Shown: positions 29,049-36,681 of the stretch, one piece after another
How the letters are laid out: every line of letters begins with the position of its first letter
Numbering within the stretch: position 1 is the first letter of the stretch
Source of the DNA: Indolivaga capnocytophagoides DSM 22835
GTDB taxonomy: Bacteria > Bacteroidota > Bacteroidia > Bacteroidales > Dysgonomonadaceae
Assembly (NCBI RefSeq): GCF_000426485.1
Contig: NZ_KE384530.1
Location: forward strand, 47,757-111,756
Length of the DNA stretch: 64,000 bases
Reading direction: 5' to 3'
Translations under genes and position numbers: made by a program
Notes under the pieces: generated by a model
What the model was told of the DNA's origin: nothing
What the model saw: the letters and a program-made list of their open reading frames with translations, nothing else
Databases searched by the model: none

Positions 29049-30278
29049 ATGAAATTGTTAAGAATAATATTGATATGTGCTTTAAGCGGACTATCTTATG
29101 CTTCGGCATCGGATATAGGTCGGCTTTTCCCTTCTGAGAAGTATGTGATGATAGACCGCATTACAGGCAATCCGATAACAGTGCTGACTAGTGCAAAAAC
29201 GAGTGATGCCAAATTGTATCAGACCCATCCTCAATGGACATCAGACGGCCGATTTATCATATTCAGGTCTTCGGATCGGTCTTCGGATAAGCATTCTCAG
29301 GCATTTGCCGTATCTGAAAGTACAGGCGATATAATACAACTGACCGATGGTGACGGTACGGGAACCGGGAGTCTGAATGTAGCCCGTTTATCAAACAAGC
29401 TCTATTATTTCAGAACGGAAAATAATATAAAATCATTGATCGAATTAAACCTCGATTCACTCATTAATGACAGTTACCGAAATTCGGTAAAAGAAAGGAC
29501 TGCATATGAGAGATTTATTGCTAAATTACCGGATGATTTGGCCGAGTCGGGAGGCTTTACCCTCGATGCTGATGAAACTAAAGCATACGTAGGAGTGCGC
29601 AGGCTCGATGCGAAACCAACGATACAACACGACGATAGTTACAGAATAAAACAAGTACCATCAGGGATACGGATGATCGATTTACAAACAGGAAAGATTT
29701 CGTCAGTTATAGATGTGCCTTTTACCATGGGGCATTTGCAGGCTAACCCCTTTGTTGCCGGAGAGATACTCTATTGTCAGGAAACAGGTGGAGATGCTCC
29801 GCAACGGATGTGGATAGTACAAGCCGACGGATCAGGCAACAGACCCTTGTATGTAGAAACTCCTGATGATTGGGTGACTCATGAAACATGGGTCGATAAA
29901 GACCATGTTTACTTCAATGTTATGGGGCATCTGGATCGTTTGAGAACAAAAGCCACGGGATTATTCAGTATCAATGTACGTACAAACAAGATACAGGTAC
30001 TGGGTCAACTGGACTATGGTTCGGGATTCTGGCATTGTGGAGGAACATCGGATGGTAAATGGGCTGCTTCTGATAATTTCGAAGGAGAGGTTTATCTCAT
30101 TAATTGTCACACCGGAGAACGTACCCTGCTGACAGCCGATCATAAAATGAAACCCGACCATACACATCCGTCTTTCAGTCCGGACAATAAACGTATACTG
30201 ATTCAATCAGGATATGTGACCGATGGACAAAAACTCGATTTGATGATTGTAAACATTCCTCCTTATCTGAATAAATAA
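29049..30278 (+). CDS. PL22-like oligogalacturonide lyase, exported
   Basis: 409 aa from the ATG at 29049. A GTG at 29043 would overlap the PL11 stop and add two residues; the ATG directly opens a signal peptide (MKLLRIILICALSGLSYASA). A WD40-like seven-bladed propeller follows: HPQWTSDGRFIIFRSSDRSS near 60, VTHETWVDKDHVYFNVMGH near 280, and HTHPSFSPDNKRILIQSGY near 375. The last contains the HxH element typical of PL22 manganese sites. PL22 enzymes split unsaturated digalacturonate and many are cytoplasmic, so an exported form beside PL11 may act on unsaturated rhamnogalacturonan ends. The family call is good; the exact substrate is uncertain. Confidence 0.78.
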   Translation: MKLLRIILICALSGLSYASASDIGRLFPSEKYVMIDRITGNPITVLTSAKTSDAKLYQTHPQWTSDGRFIIFRSSDRSSDKHSQAFAVSESTGDIIQLTDGDGTGTGSLNVARLSNKLYYFRTENNIKSLIELNLDSLINDSYRNSVKERTAYERFIAKLPDDLAESGGFTLDADETKAYVGVRRLDAKPTIQHDDSYRIKQVPSGIRMIDLQTGKISSVIDVPFTMGHLQANPFVAGEILYCQETGGDAPQRMWIVQADGSGNRPLYVETPDDWVTHETWVDKDHVYFNVMGHLDRLRTKATGLFSINVRTNKIQVLGQLDYGSGFWHCGGTSDGKWAASDNFEGEVYLINCHTGERTLLTADHKMKPDHTHPSFSPDNKRILIQSGYVTDGQKLDLMIVNIPPYLNK

Positions 30279-30308
30279 GTAACAATAATATATAGAAGAA
30301 AGATCAGA
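30279..30308 (+). repeat. Possible degenerate short repeat copy
   Basis: AAGTAACAATAATATATAG followed by AGATCAGACC, between the PL22 and GH105-CE12 genes, recalls the two ends of the repeat (TAAGTAAC and AGGTCTGAGACC) with the middle missing. Weak. Confidence 0.3.
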
Positions 30309-30310
30309 CC

Positions 30311-32467
30311 ATGAAAAAGTCTTATAAACAAGTTTTACTGGTATCTCTCCTGATAGCGAATGGTATTAACGCATTCGCTCAGAAGAATCAGCATGATAAA
30401 GTAAATGATTTTAATACACCGCTTCATCTATTGGCTCCGGATTATAAGCGGCCATACGGGGAAGTGTCGACAGCTGATATAAAAAAATCATTAGACAGGG
30501 TTCTTAAATATCTGGATGAAGTAACTCCTGCAAAAGTTGTTAATAAGGATAACCATCAGGAAATTAAAGATTTTTCGAAAATAGATAAAGATTCACAACT
30601 CGACAGAGGTGCATTCCGCCTTGCCAGTTACGAATGGGGAGTAACCTATTCGGGCATGCTTGAAGTGGCGGCTGCAACATCCGACAGCAGTTATTATAAC
30701 TATGTGAAAGACCGCTTTAAATTCTTGGCGGAAGCAGCTCCTCAATTTAAGCGGATTATGAATGATTATGGGGTTATAGATCCTCAGATGAAGCAGTTGC
30801 TAACACCTCATGCCCTTGATGATGCCGGAGCAATGTGTGCGGCAATGATAAAACTTCAGCAATCGGAAAAACTCGATTTTGATCTTCGGAGTATTATCGA
30901 TAATTACATGAACTATATCATGTACAAAGAATATCGATTATACGATGGAACATTTGCCCGTAAACGTCCTCAGATGAATACCCTGTGGCTCGATGATATG
31001 TATATGAGTGTACCTGCCATTGCCCAAATGGGAAAATTGACAGGAGAGGATAAGTATTACAATGAAGCAGTTAAGCAGATCAAACAATTCTCCGACCGTA
31101 TGTTTGTGAAAGAAAAAGGTTTGTATATGCATGGCTGGGTAGAATCGATGGATGATCATCCTGCTTTTTTCTGGGGGCGTGCTAATGGATGGGCGGTACT
31201 GACGATGACGGAAGTTCTGGATGTCCTTCCCGAAAGTCATCCAGACAGACCTAAAGTGTTGGCTCAGTTGCGGGCGCACATCAAAGGAATTGCTTCTTAT
31301 CAGTCGGGTGAAGGATTCTGGCATCAGCTATTAGACCGTAATGACTCATATCTCGAAACATCAGCCACAGCTATCTATGTATACTGTATTGCTCATGCTA
31401 TTAATAAGGGGTGGATAGATCCATTGGCTTATGGTCCGGTGGCTCAACTCGGTTGGAATGCGGTATCATCGACTATCAATGCTCAGGGGCAAGTAGAAGG
31501 TACTTGCGTGGGTACGGGCATGGCATTCGATCCGGCGTTTTATTACTATCGTCCGGTAAATGTATATGCCGCGCATGGCTATGGCCCTGTATTATTGGCA
31601 GGTGCAGAAATGATAAAATTACAGAACAGATTATACCCCAGAATGAATGATAGTGCTGTTCAGTACTATACATCACCAGAACGTACGGCAGCACCTATCT
31701 TCAGTATAGAAGATTCAAGCCGCCCCGAAGATATTGTAGCGGGAAGTACCCGTAAAAATGAAAAAGCCCCTGTTGTGTTTCTTATAGGAGATTCAACCGT
31801 AAAAAACGGACGAGGAAAAGGTGATGGTGGTCAATGGGGATGGGGAAGTTTCTTCGACCGTTTCTTCGATACCTCACGTATCAGTGTTGAAAATCACGCA
31901 TTGGGAGGACGAAGCAGCCGTTCCTTTTTTACCGAAGGATTATGGGATAAAGTATTACCCGGATTGAAAAAGGGAGATTACTTGTTTATCCAGTTCGGGC
32001 ATAATGATGGAGGACCTCTTAATACTGGCCGTGCCAGAGCTTCGCTGAAAGGGACCGGCGATGAATCCGAAACTGTAATAATGGAACGTAACGGAGGCCC
32101 CGAAGAAGTATTTACTTACGGGCACTATCTACGATTGTATATCCGTCAGGCTAAAGCGGTAGGTGCAATCCCTATAGTTTTATCTCCTACTCCAGGTAAC
32201 CGATGGACAGACGGGAAAGCAAACCGGATGACAGCATCTTATACCCAATGGGCTAAAGAGGTTGCACAGCAAGAGGGTGTAGAATTTATCGACCTGAACG
32301 ATATCTCAGCCGATAAATTAGATAAACTCGGAGAAACTCAAGGTCGTCTGTTGTTTAAAGACAGTGTCCATACGACTGAAGAAGGAGCGTTAATAAACGG
32401 AGAATCTGTTATTGAAGGTTTGAAAAATATATCAGGTTTTTCATTGAATCAATATCTGAAAAAATAA
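30311..32467 (+). CDS. GH105 unsaturated rhamnogalacturonyl hydrolase fused to CE12 acetylesterase
   Basis: 718 aa, signal peptide to about residue 24 (NAFAQ). Residues about 50-450 are a GH105 alpha/alpha barrel: catalytic-type LDDAGAM with Asp170/171, WLDDMYMSVPAIAQMGKLTG, and FFWGRANGWAVLTMTEVLDV. Residues about 485-715 are an SGNH CE12 domain: FLIGDSTVKNG with Ser495, NHALGGRSSRSF, QFGHNDGG, and HTTEEGALINGE. It would remove the unsaturated galacturonic acid left by PL11 and the acetyl groups that block it. It lies 32 nt after the PL22 gene and 24 nt before the GH43-like gene, in one operon. Confidence 0.92.
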   Translation: MKKSYKQVLLVSLLIANGINAFAQKNQHDKVNDFNTPLHLLAPDYKRPYGEVSTADIKKSLDRVLKYLDEVTPAKVVNKDNHQEIKDFSKIDKDSQLDRGAFRLASYEWGVTYSGMLEVAAATSDSSYYNYVKDRFKFLAEAAPQFKRIMNDYGVIDPQMKQLLTPHALDDAGAMCAAMIKLQQSEKLDFDLRSIIDNYMNYIMYKEYRLYDGTFARKRPQMNTLWLDDMYMSVPAIAQMGKLTGEDKYYNEAVKQIKQFSDRMFVKEKGLYMHGWVESMDDHPAFFWGRANGWAVLTMTEVLDVLPESHPDRPKVLAQLRAHIKGIASYQSGEGFWHQLLDRNDSYLETSATAIYVYCIAHAINKGWIDPLAYGPVAQLGWNAVSSTINAQGQVEGTCVGTGMAFDPAFYYYRPVNVYAAHGYGPVLLAGAEMIKLQNRLYPRMNDSAVQYYTSPERTAAPIFSIEDSSRPEDIVAGSTRKNEKAPVVFLIGDSTVKNGRGKGDGGQWGWGSFFDRFFDTSRISVENHALGGRSSRSFFTEGLWDKVLPGLKKGDYLFIQFGHNDGGPLNTGRARASLKGTGDESETVIMERNGGPEEVFTYGHYLRLYIRQAKAVGAIPIVLSPTPGNRWTDGKANRMTASYTQWAKEVAQQEGVEFIDLNDISADKLDKLGETQGRLLFKDSVHTTEEGALINGESVIEGLKNISGFSLNQYLKK

Positions 32468-32480
32468 GGTCTGTCTTTAA
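32465..32480 (-). repeat. Half hairpin at the GH105-CE12 stop
   Basis: TAAGGTCTGTCTTTAA: the TAA is the stop codon and AAGGTCT is one arm of the hairpin. The other arm is absent. It is counted as a possible remnant only. Confidence 0.3.
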
Positions 32481-32491
32481 ATTAATATACG

Positions 32492-33499
32492 ATGAATAAA
32501 ATAATAAATGAGTCTGTGATCCTGATAATATGCTTGACTCTTTTCTGCATTCCTGATGTGGTTGCGAAGAAAGGAGCAAAAATTGCAGATAAACCATTAT
32601 TCAGAGATACAAAATATGATGGAGCCGCCGATCCCGTCATAATTTGGAATAAAAAAGAGAAGTGCTGGTTTATGTTTTATACCAACCGCCGTGCTAATCT
32701 CGAAAATGCAGTAGGTGTTGATTGGGTACATGGTACACCTATCGGCATCGCCAAATCGACAGATGGCGGAGCAACATGGCAGTATAAATGTGATGCTGTG
32801 ATCAACTACGGTGAATCCGATTATACATTCTGGGCTCCTGATATTGTCGAATATGAAGGCAGGTATCATATGTTTCTGACGGTTGTACCCGGTACTTTCA
32901 CCGATTGGAAACATCCCCGTTCTATCGTTCAGCTCGAAAGCGATGATCTGATAAACTGGCAGCCTGTAAAAGAGATGAAACTAGCTTCGGATAAGGTTAT
33001 AGACGCAGGCATATTCAAAGCGAAAGACGGCTGGTGGTATATGTATTATAATAACGAAAAAGACCGTAAATCGATATATGCAGTAAAGAGCAAAGATCTT
33101 AAAAACTGGGAAGATGCAGGAAAAGTTGTGGGGGATAAATCGGGTGAAGGACCAAAAGTATTTTACTGGAAAGACCGTTATTTTATGATTGTCGACAATT
33201 GGGATGGTTTGGGTGTTTACACCTCTGCCGATCTCAAAAACTGGGTACGTCAACCCGAAAATATACTCAAGAATCCGGGTAAAGGAGCAGACGATGCGAC
33301 CAAAGGTCTGCATGCCGATGTGGTTGTCAACAAAGGAAAAGCATATATCTTTTATTTTACACATCCGGGACGTTTCCCCGAGGCTGTAGATTCTTATGAG
33401 ACGCGCAGAAGTTCTATACAAGTGGCTGAATTGGAATATATAGATGGTAAGATCGTATGTGACAGGGATAAGCCTGTACTCATAAATCTCCGGCCATAG
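32492..33499 (+). CDS. GH43/GH32-like five-bladed propeller glycosidase
   Basis: 335 aa with a signal peptide (VILIICLTLFCIPDVVA). The single propeller domain shows the three acid positions of clan GH-F-type enzymes: AADPVIIW near residue 47, FWAPDIVEYEGRYHMF near 113, and SGEGPKVFYW near 217. The repeated LxxW signatures (DDLINWQPV, KDLKNWEDA, ADLKNWVRQ) fit the same fold. In an RG-I locus an arabinosidase or galactosidase role is plausible, but the sugar cannot be told from sequence. It is probably the last gene of the PL11-led operon, because a promoter-like sequence follows before the mutarotase gene. Confidence 0.75.
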   Translation: MNKIINESVILIICLTLFCIPDVVAKKGAKIADKPLFRDTKYDGAADPVIIWNKKEKCWFMFYTNRRANLENAVGVDWVHGTPIGIAKSTDGGATWQYKCDAVINYGESDYTFWAPDIVEYEGRYHMFLTVVPGTFTDWKHPRSIVQLESDDLINWQPVKEMKLASDKVIDAGIFKAKDGWWYMYYNNEKDRKSIYAVKSKDLKNWEDAGKVVGDKSGEGPKVFYWKDRYFMIVDNWDGLGVYTSADLKNWVRQPENILKNPGKGADDATKGLHADVVVNKGKAYIFYFTHPGRFPEAVDSYETRRSSIQVAELEYIDGKIVCDRDKPVLINLRP

Positions 33500-33536
33500 T
33501 ATGAAGAATATTTCTAGGCTTTTGTACGAAATTGCA

Positions 33537-33567
33537 TTGATAAGAAAAACCTATAAATCTATTTTTG
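33537..33567 (+). promoter_or_regulatory. Probable promoter before rhamnose mutarotase
   Basis: TTG at 33537-33539, a 20-nt spacer, then TATTTTTG (33560-33567), an exact TAnnTTTG -7 box. It lies 25 nt before the mutarotase ATG. Confidence 0.45.
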
Positions 33568-33592
33568 TTGAATCATAAATGAAGTGAATAGC

Positions 33593-33907
33593 ATGAAAAG
33601 ACAAGCATTCAAAATGTATTTGAAACCGGGTTTCGAATCCGAATATGAAAAACGCCATAATGCGATTTGGCCTGAGTTGAGAGCTTTACTGAAAGAGACC
33701 GGAGTTTCTGATTATTCTATCTTTTGGGATAAAGAGACTAACGTATTATTTGCTTATCAGATAGTTGATGGAGGCAGTTCTTCACAGGATTTAGGCGATA
33801 ATCCCATCGTCCAGAAATGGTGGGCTTATATGGCTGATATAATGGATACGAATGAGGATAATTCGCCGATAACGATCCCTTTGACAGAAGTCTTCCATAT
33901 GGACTGA
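33593..33907 (+). CDS. rhaM: L-rhamnose mutarotase
   Basis: 104 aa, cytoplasmic, no signal peptide. It interconverts the alpha and beta anomers of L-rhamnose so that the isomerase can use all of the sugar. The ATG at 33593 is preferred over an in-frame GTG 9 nt upstream because it gives the family's usual start (MKRQAFKMYLKPG). Typical features: the His in EKRHNAIWPEL, YSIFWDKETNVLFAY, and the C-terminal WWAYMADIM with the acidic end VFHMD. It stands inside the RG-I gene cluster, about 23 kb from the other rhamnose genes of the window. Confidence 0.95.
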   Translation: MKRQAFKMYLKPGFESEYEKRHNAIWPELRALLKETGVSDYSIFWDKETNVLFAYQIVDGGSSSQDLGDNPIVQKWWAYMADIMDTNEDNSPITIPLTEVFHMD

Positions 33908-33965
33908 GAGCCTTTGACGAAATAATACAGGGATATGTATATTGAACAATATCCTTTTAGTTAAT

Positions 33966-34016
33966 AAGAGACTTGGGTTGTTTTACTTACCAAAACAATA
34001 TAGGTATGAGACCTTA
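33966..34016 (+). repeat. GGTC-hairpin repeat, partial copy, forward
   Basis: GGTTGTTTTACTTACCAAAA, then TATAGGTATGAGACCTTA (hairpin 34002-34014, one arm mutated). It matches the 3' half of the repeat and ends 54 nt before the CE12 start. Confidence 0.75.
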
Positions 34017-34070
34017 GAAGGGCTGTGGCATACATGGCTTGAGTTTGTTTTGTCTTTAAGATCTTACAAG

Positions 34071-35345
34071 ATGAAAAGAATACAATTAATAGTACTTTTG
34101 ATTATTACATGTATATCGGGTGCGGTAGCTTCCGGAAAATATGTGCGTGTATTTGACTTTACAGGTGGGGAATTGGGTCAAAAAGAACCTGTAAATAGTT
34201 CAACGATATATGGATTAAACTCAGGATTTGGATACGATCTGGGAACCGGACAGAAAGATGGCGAACCTTTTTTCTTTTCGGTGGATGTTCCCGAAGGTAA
34301 TTACAGGGTCACTGTAACTTTAGGGGATAAAGATGCCGAAAGCTGTACTACGGTTAAATCCGAATCGCGCAGATTAATGCTCGAAAATATAACCACAGCC
34401 AAAGGAAAATATAAAACATACACTTTTACTGTAAATGTACGCAATACAAAGATCGGAGAAACCGACTCGGTACGCATCAAACCGAGAGAAGTCGGAAAAT
34501 TGATATGGGATAACAAACTTACACTTGAATTTAACGGAGACAATCCTTCTGTAACACAAATTAAAATAGAAAAAGTTGATAATCTGGTAACCCTTTTTCT
34601 CGCCGGAGATTCTACGGTTGTAGACGAAGCCAACGAACCTTGGAGCGGGTGGGGGCAGCTGCTTCCGCGTTTTCTGTCGTCGGATATTGCTGTCGCTAAT
34701 TATGCCGAATCGGGAGAAGCCGCAAATAGTTTTGTTTCGTCTAAACGTTTTGCAAAACTATTATCGGAAATGAAAGCCGGAGATTATCTCTTTATTCAGT
34801 TCGGTCATAACGATCAGAAACAAAAAGGAGAAGGAAAAGGCCCTTACGTCAGCTATACCCGTGATCTGAAATACCTGATTGACGAAGCTCGTGCAAAAGG
34901 AGGAATACCTGTGCTTATCACGTCAATGAACCGCCGCACCTTCGATAGCGAAGGTAAAATAACGAATAGTCATGGTGATTATCCGGATGCCGTACGAAAA
35001 TTGGCTAAGCAAGAAAATGTAGCATTAATAGACCTTAATGCGATGAGTAAAACCTTATACGAAGCATGGGGAGATGAAGGTTCAAAGAAAGCATTCGTTC
35101 ATTTTCCGGCAGGTACATTCCCGGGTCAGGACAAAGATTTGGCGGATAACACCCATTTTAATCCTTATGGAGGATATGAACTGGCTAAATGTATTATTCA
35201 GGGGATAATTGACAATAATATTCCGATAAAGAAATACATCGTGAAGGATTTTAAAGGATTCGATCCTGCACATCCTGATGCGTTCGATTCGGTTCGCATA
35301 CCACGTTCGCCATTGTATTCGATGGTAAAACCCGATGGAAATTGA
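34071..35345 (+). CDS. CE12 rhamnogalacturonan acetylesterase with N-terminal beta-sandwich
   Basis: 424 aa from the ATG at 34071, chosen because it opens a signal peptide (MKRIQLIVLLIITCISGAVA); an upstream in-frame ATG would run through the repeat. Residues about 25-165 are a beta-sandwich with carbohydrate-binding look (FDFTGGELGQ, FFSVDVPEGNYRVTVTLGD, KLIWDNKLTLEFNG). Residues about 170-405 are the SGNH esterase: LAGDSTVVDEANEPWSGWG with Ser181, NYAESGEAANSF, QFGHNDQK, and DNTHFNPYGGYE. It removes acetyl groups from RG-I galacturonate. It is the third CE12 domain in the locus. Confidence 0.93.
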   Translation: MKRIQLIVLLIITCISGAVASGKYVRVFDFTGGELGQKEPVNSSTIYGLNSGFGYDLGTGQKDGEPFFFSVDVPEGNYRVTVTLGDKDAESCTTVKSESRRLMLENITTAKGKYKTYTFTVNVRNTKIGETDSVRIKPREVGKLIWDNKLTLEFNGDNPSVTQIKIEKVDNLVTLFLAGDSTVVDEANEPWSGWGQLLPRFLSSDIAVANYAESGEAANSFVSSKRFAKLLSEMKAGDYLFIQFGHNDQKQKGEGKGPYVSYTRDLKYLIDEARAKGGIPVLITSMNRRTFDSEGKITNSHGDYPDAVRKLAKQENVALIDLNAMSKTLYEAWGDEGSKKAFVHFPAGTFPGQDKDLADNTHFNPYGGYELAKCIIQGIIDNNIPIKKYIVKDFKGFDPAHPDAFDSVRIPRSPLYSMVKPDGN

Positions 35346-35394
35346 GGTGCTGACGGTTCCTGAAGAGCCAGAGCGCAAGACAAAAAATAATCGC

Positions 35395-35423
35395 AAAATA
35401 ATAAAAACGGTCTAATGACCTTA
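35395..35423 (+). repeat. GGTC hairpin, short copy
   Basis: AAAATAATAAAAACGGTC, then TAAT and GACCTTA. The GGTC/GACC stem (35409-35420) has a 4-nt loop here. It ends 17 nt before the GH105 start. Confidence 0.65.
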
Positions 35424-35440
35424 AGATAAAAATAAAACGC

Positions 35441-36679
35441 ATGAAACGATCAGCAATTCTACTGATGGGAGTATTCACTCTTATGGCCGGCTCTGTTTTT
35501 GCTCAACGCACTGATGAAGAATGTATCAGGGCAGTAGCCGATAATATTTTAAAGCAACCTGTAACCCAGTTTGTAGGAGTAAAAACGAAAGCTACTTATA
35601 ACAGTACAAAAGAAATACCGAAGGGTGAAGATGTAACGTTTAAAAGCCCCCTCAGTGAATGGCATTATTCTAACGGGGTACTGGATATGAGTATGATTAA
35701 TTTAGGCAAGTATCTGAATGAACCTAAATATATTGATTATGCGAAAAATCATGTGGCTTTTGGTTTTGCCAATTACGAGTACTTCAAAAAAACATTCAGA
35801 GGAGACCGCAAACACTGGCACTGGCCTTTCGGACAGTTGTGGAATACCAAAGAACTGGACGACTGCGGAGCGATGGGTGCAGCCGTTATCAATGTATATC
35901 AGTTGGATGCAAAGAAAGAATATAAAGCATACATAGATACTGCGGCTCAGCATATTTTGTACGGACAGCACCGCCTTACAGATGGAACTCTGGCTCGTAC
36001 ATTTCCTCGGAATATGACAGTTTGGGCAGATGACGTTTACATGAGCGTGTCGTTTCTTTCGCAGATGGGAAAACTTACCGGAGAACGTAAGTATTACGAT
36101 GATGCAGCAACGCAGATTATCAATATCTCAAACTATCTGTGGTGTCCCGAAAAGCAATTGTTCTATCATTGTTATTACACTGATCTGAAAAGAAACGGAG
36201 TTGCTTTCTGGGGACGTGCCAATGGCTGGATTACAGTATCGTTGGTGATGCTGCTGGATGTACTGCCTCAGGATCATCCGAAACGTGCCGAGTTGATCGC
36301 TTTGTTAGATAAGCAGATTGTAGGTGTTTCGCGTTATCAGAATGCCAATGGTATGTGGAATCAATTATTGGATAAACCCGAATCGTATGACGAATCTTCA
36401 GCTACCGCCATGTATGTCTGGGGGATAGCCAAAGGGATAAATAACAAATGGCTGGATCCAGATTATGCCCGTATTGCATTGGCGGGATGGGATGCCTTGA
36501 AAAATACCCAGATTACCGAAGACGGACATTTCAAGAATGTCTGTGTCGGTACAGGTATAACTGATGATCTTCCTTTTTATTACAATCGTCCGGTCGGAGA
36601 AAATGAAAAGCATGGTTTGGGTCTGATTATCGAAACCGGAATCGAAGTAATGAAATTGAAGAAACAATCGGTAAAATAA
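35441..36679 (+). CDS. GH105 unsaturated rhamnogalacturonyl hydrolase
   Basis: 412 aa, signal peptide to about residue 22 (SVFAQ). The single GH105 alpha/alpha barrel has the conserved LDDCGAMGAAV with Asp140/141, WADDVYMSVSFLSQMGKLTG near 195, FWGRANGWITVSLVMLLDVL near 255, and the C-terminal VCVGTGITDDLPFYYNRPV. It hydrolyses the unsaturated uronic acid from lyase products. It is a second, simpler GH105 besides the fusion at 30311, so the two may differ in chain length or location. The GH28 gene starts 2 nt after its stop. Confidence 0.93.
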   Translation: MKRSAILLMGVFTLMAGSVFAQRTDEECIRAVADNILKQPVTQFVGVKTKATYNSTKEIPKGEDVTFKSPLSEWHYSNGVLDMSMINLGKYLNEPKYIDYAKNHVAFGFANYEYFKKTFRGDRKHWHWPFGQLWNTKELDDCGAMGAAVINVYQLDAKKEYKAYIDTAAQHILYGQHRLTDGTLARTFPRNMTVWADDVYMSVSFLSQMGKLTGERKYYDDAATQIINISNYLWCPEKQLFYHCYYTDLKRNGVAFWGRANGWITVSLVMLLDVLPQDHPKRAELIALLDKQIVGVSRYQNANGMWNQLLDKPESYDESSATAMYVWGIAKGINNKWLDPDYARIALAGWDALKNTQITEDGHFKNVCVGTGITDDLPFYYNRPVGENEKHGLGLIIETGIEVMKLKKQSVK

Positions 36680-36681
36680 GC

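Noticed and set aside
33942..34070. Upstream in-frame start of the CE12 gene
   Set aside because: The extra 43 residues would be encoded by the GGTC-hairpin repeat and would hide the signal peptide that starts at 34071.
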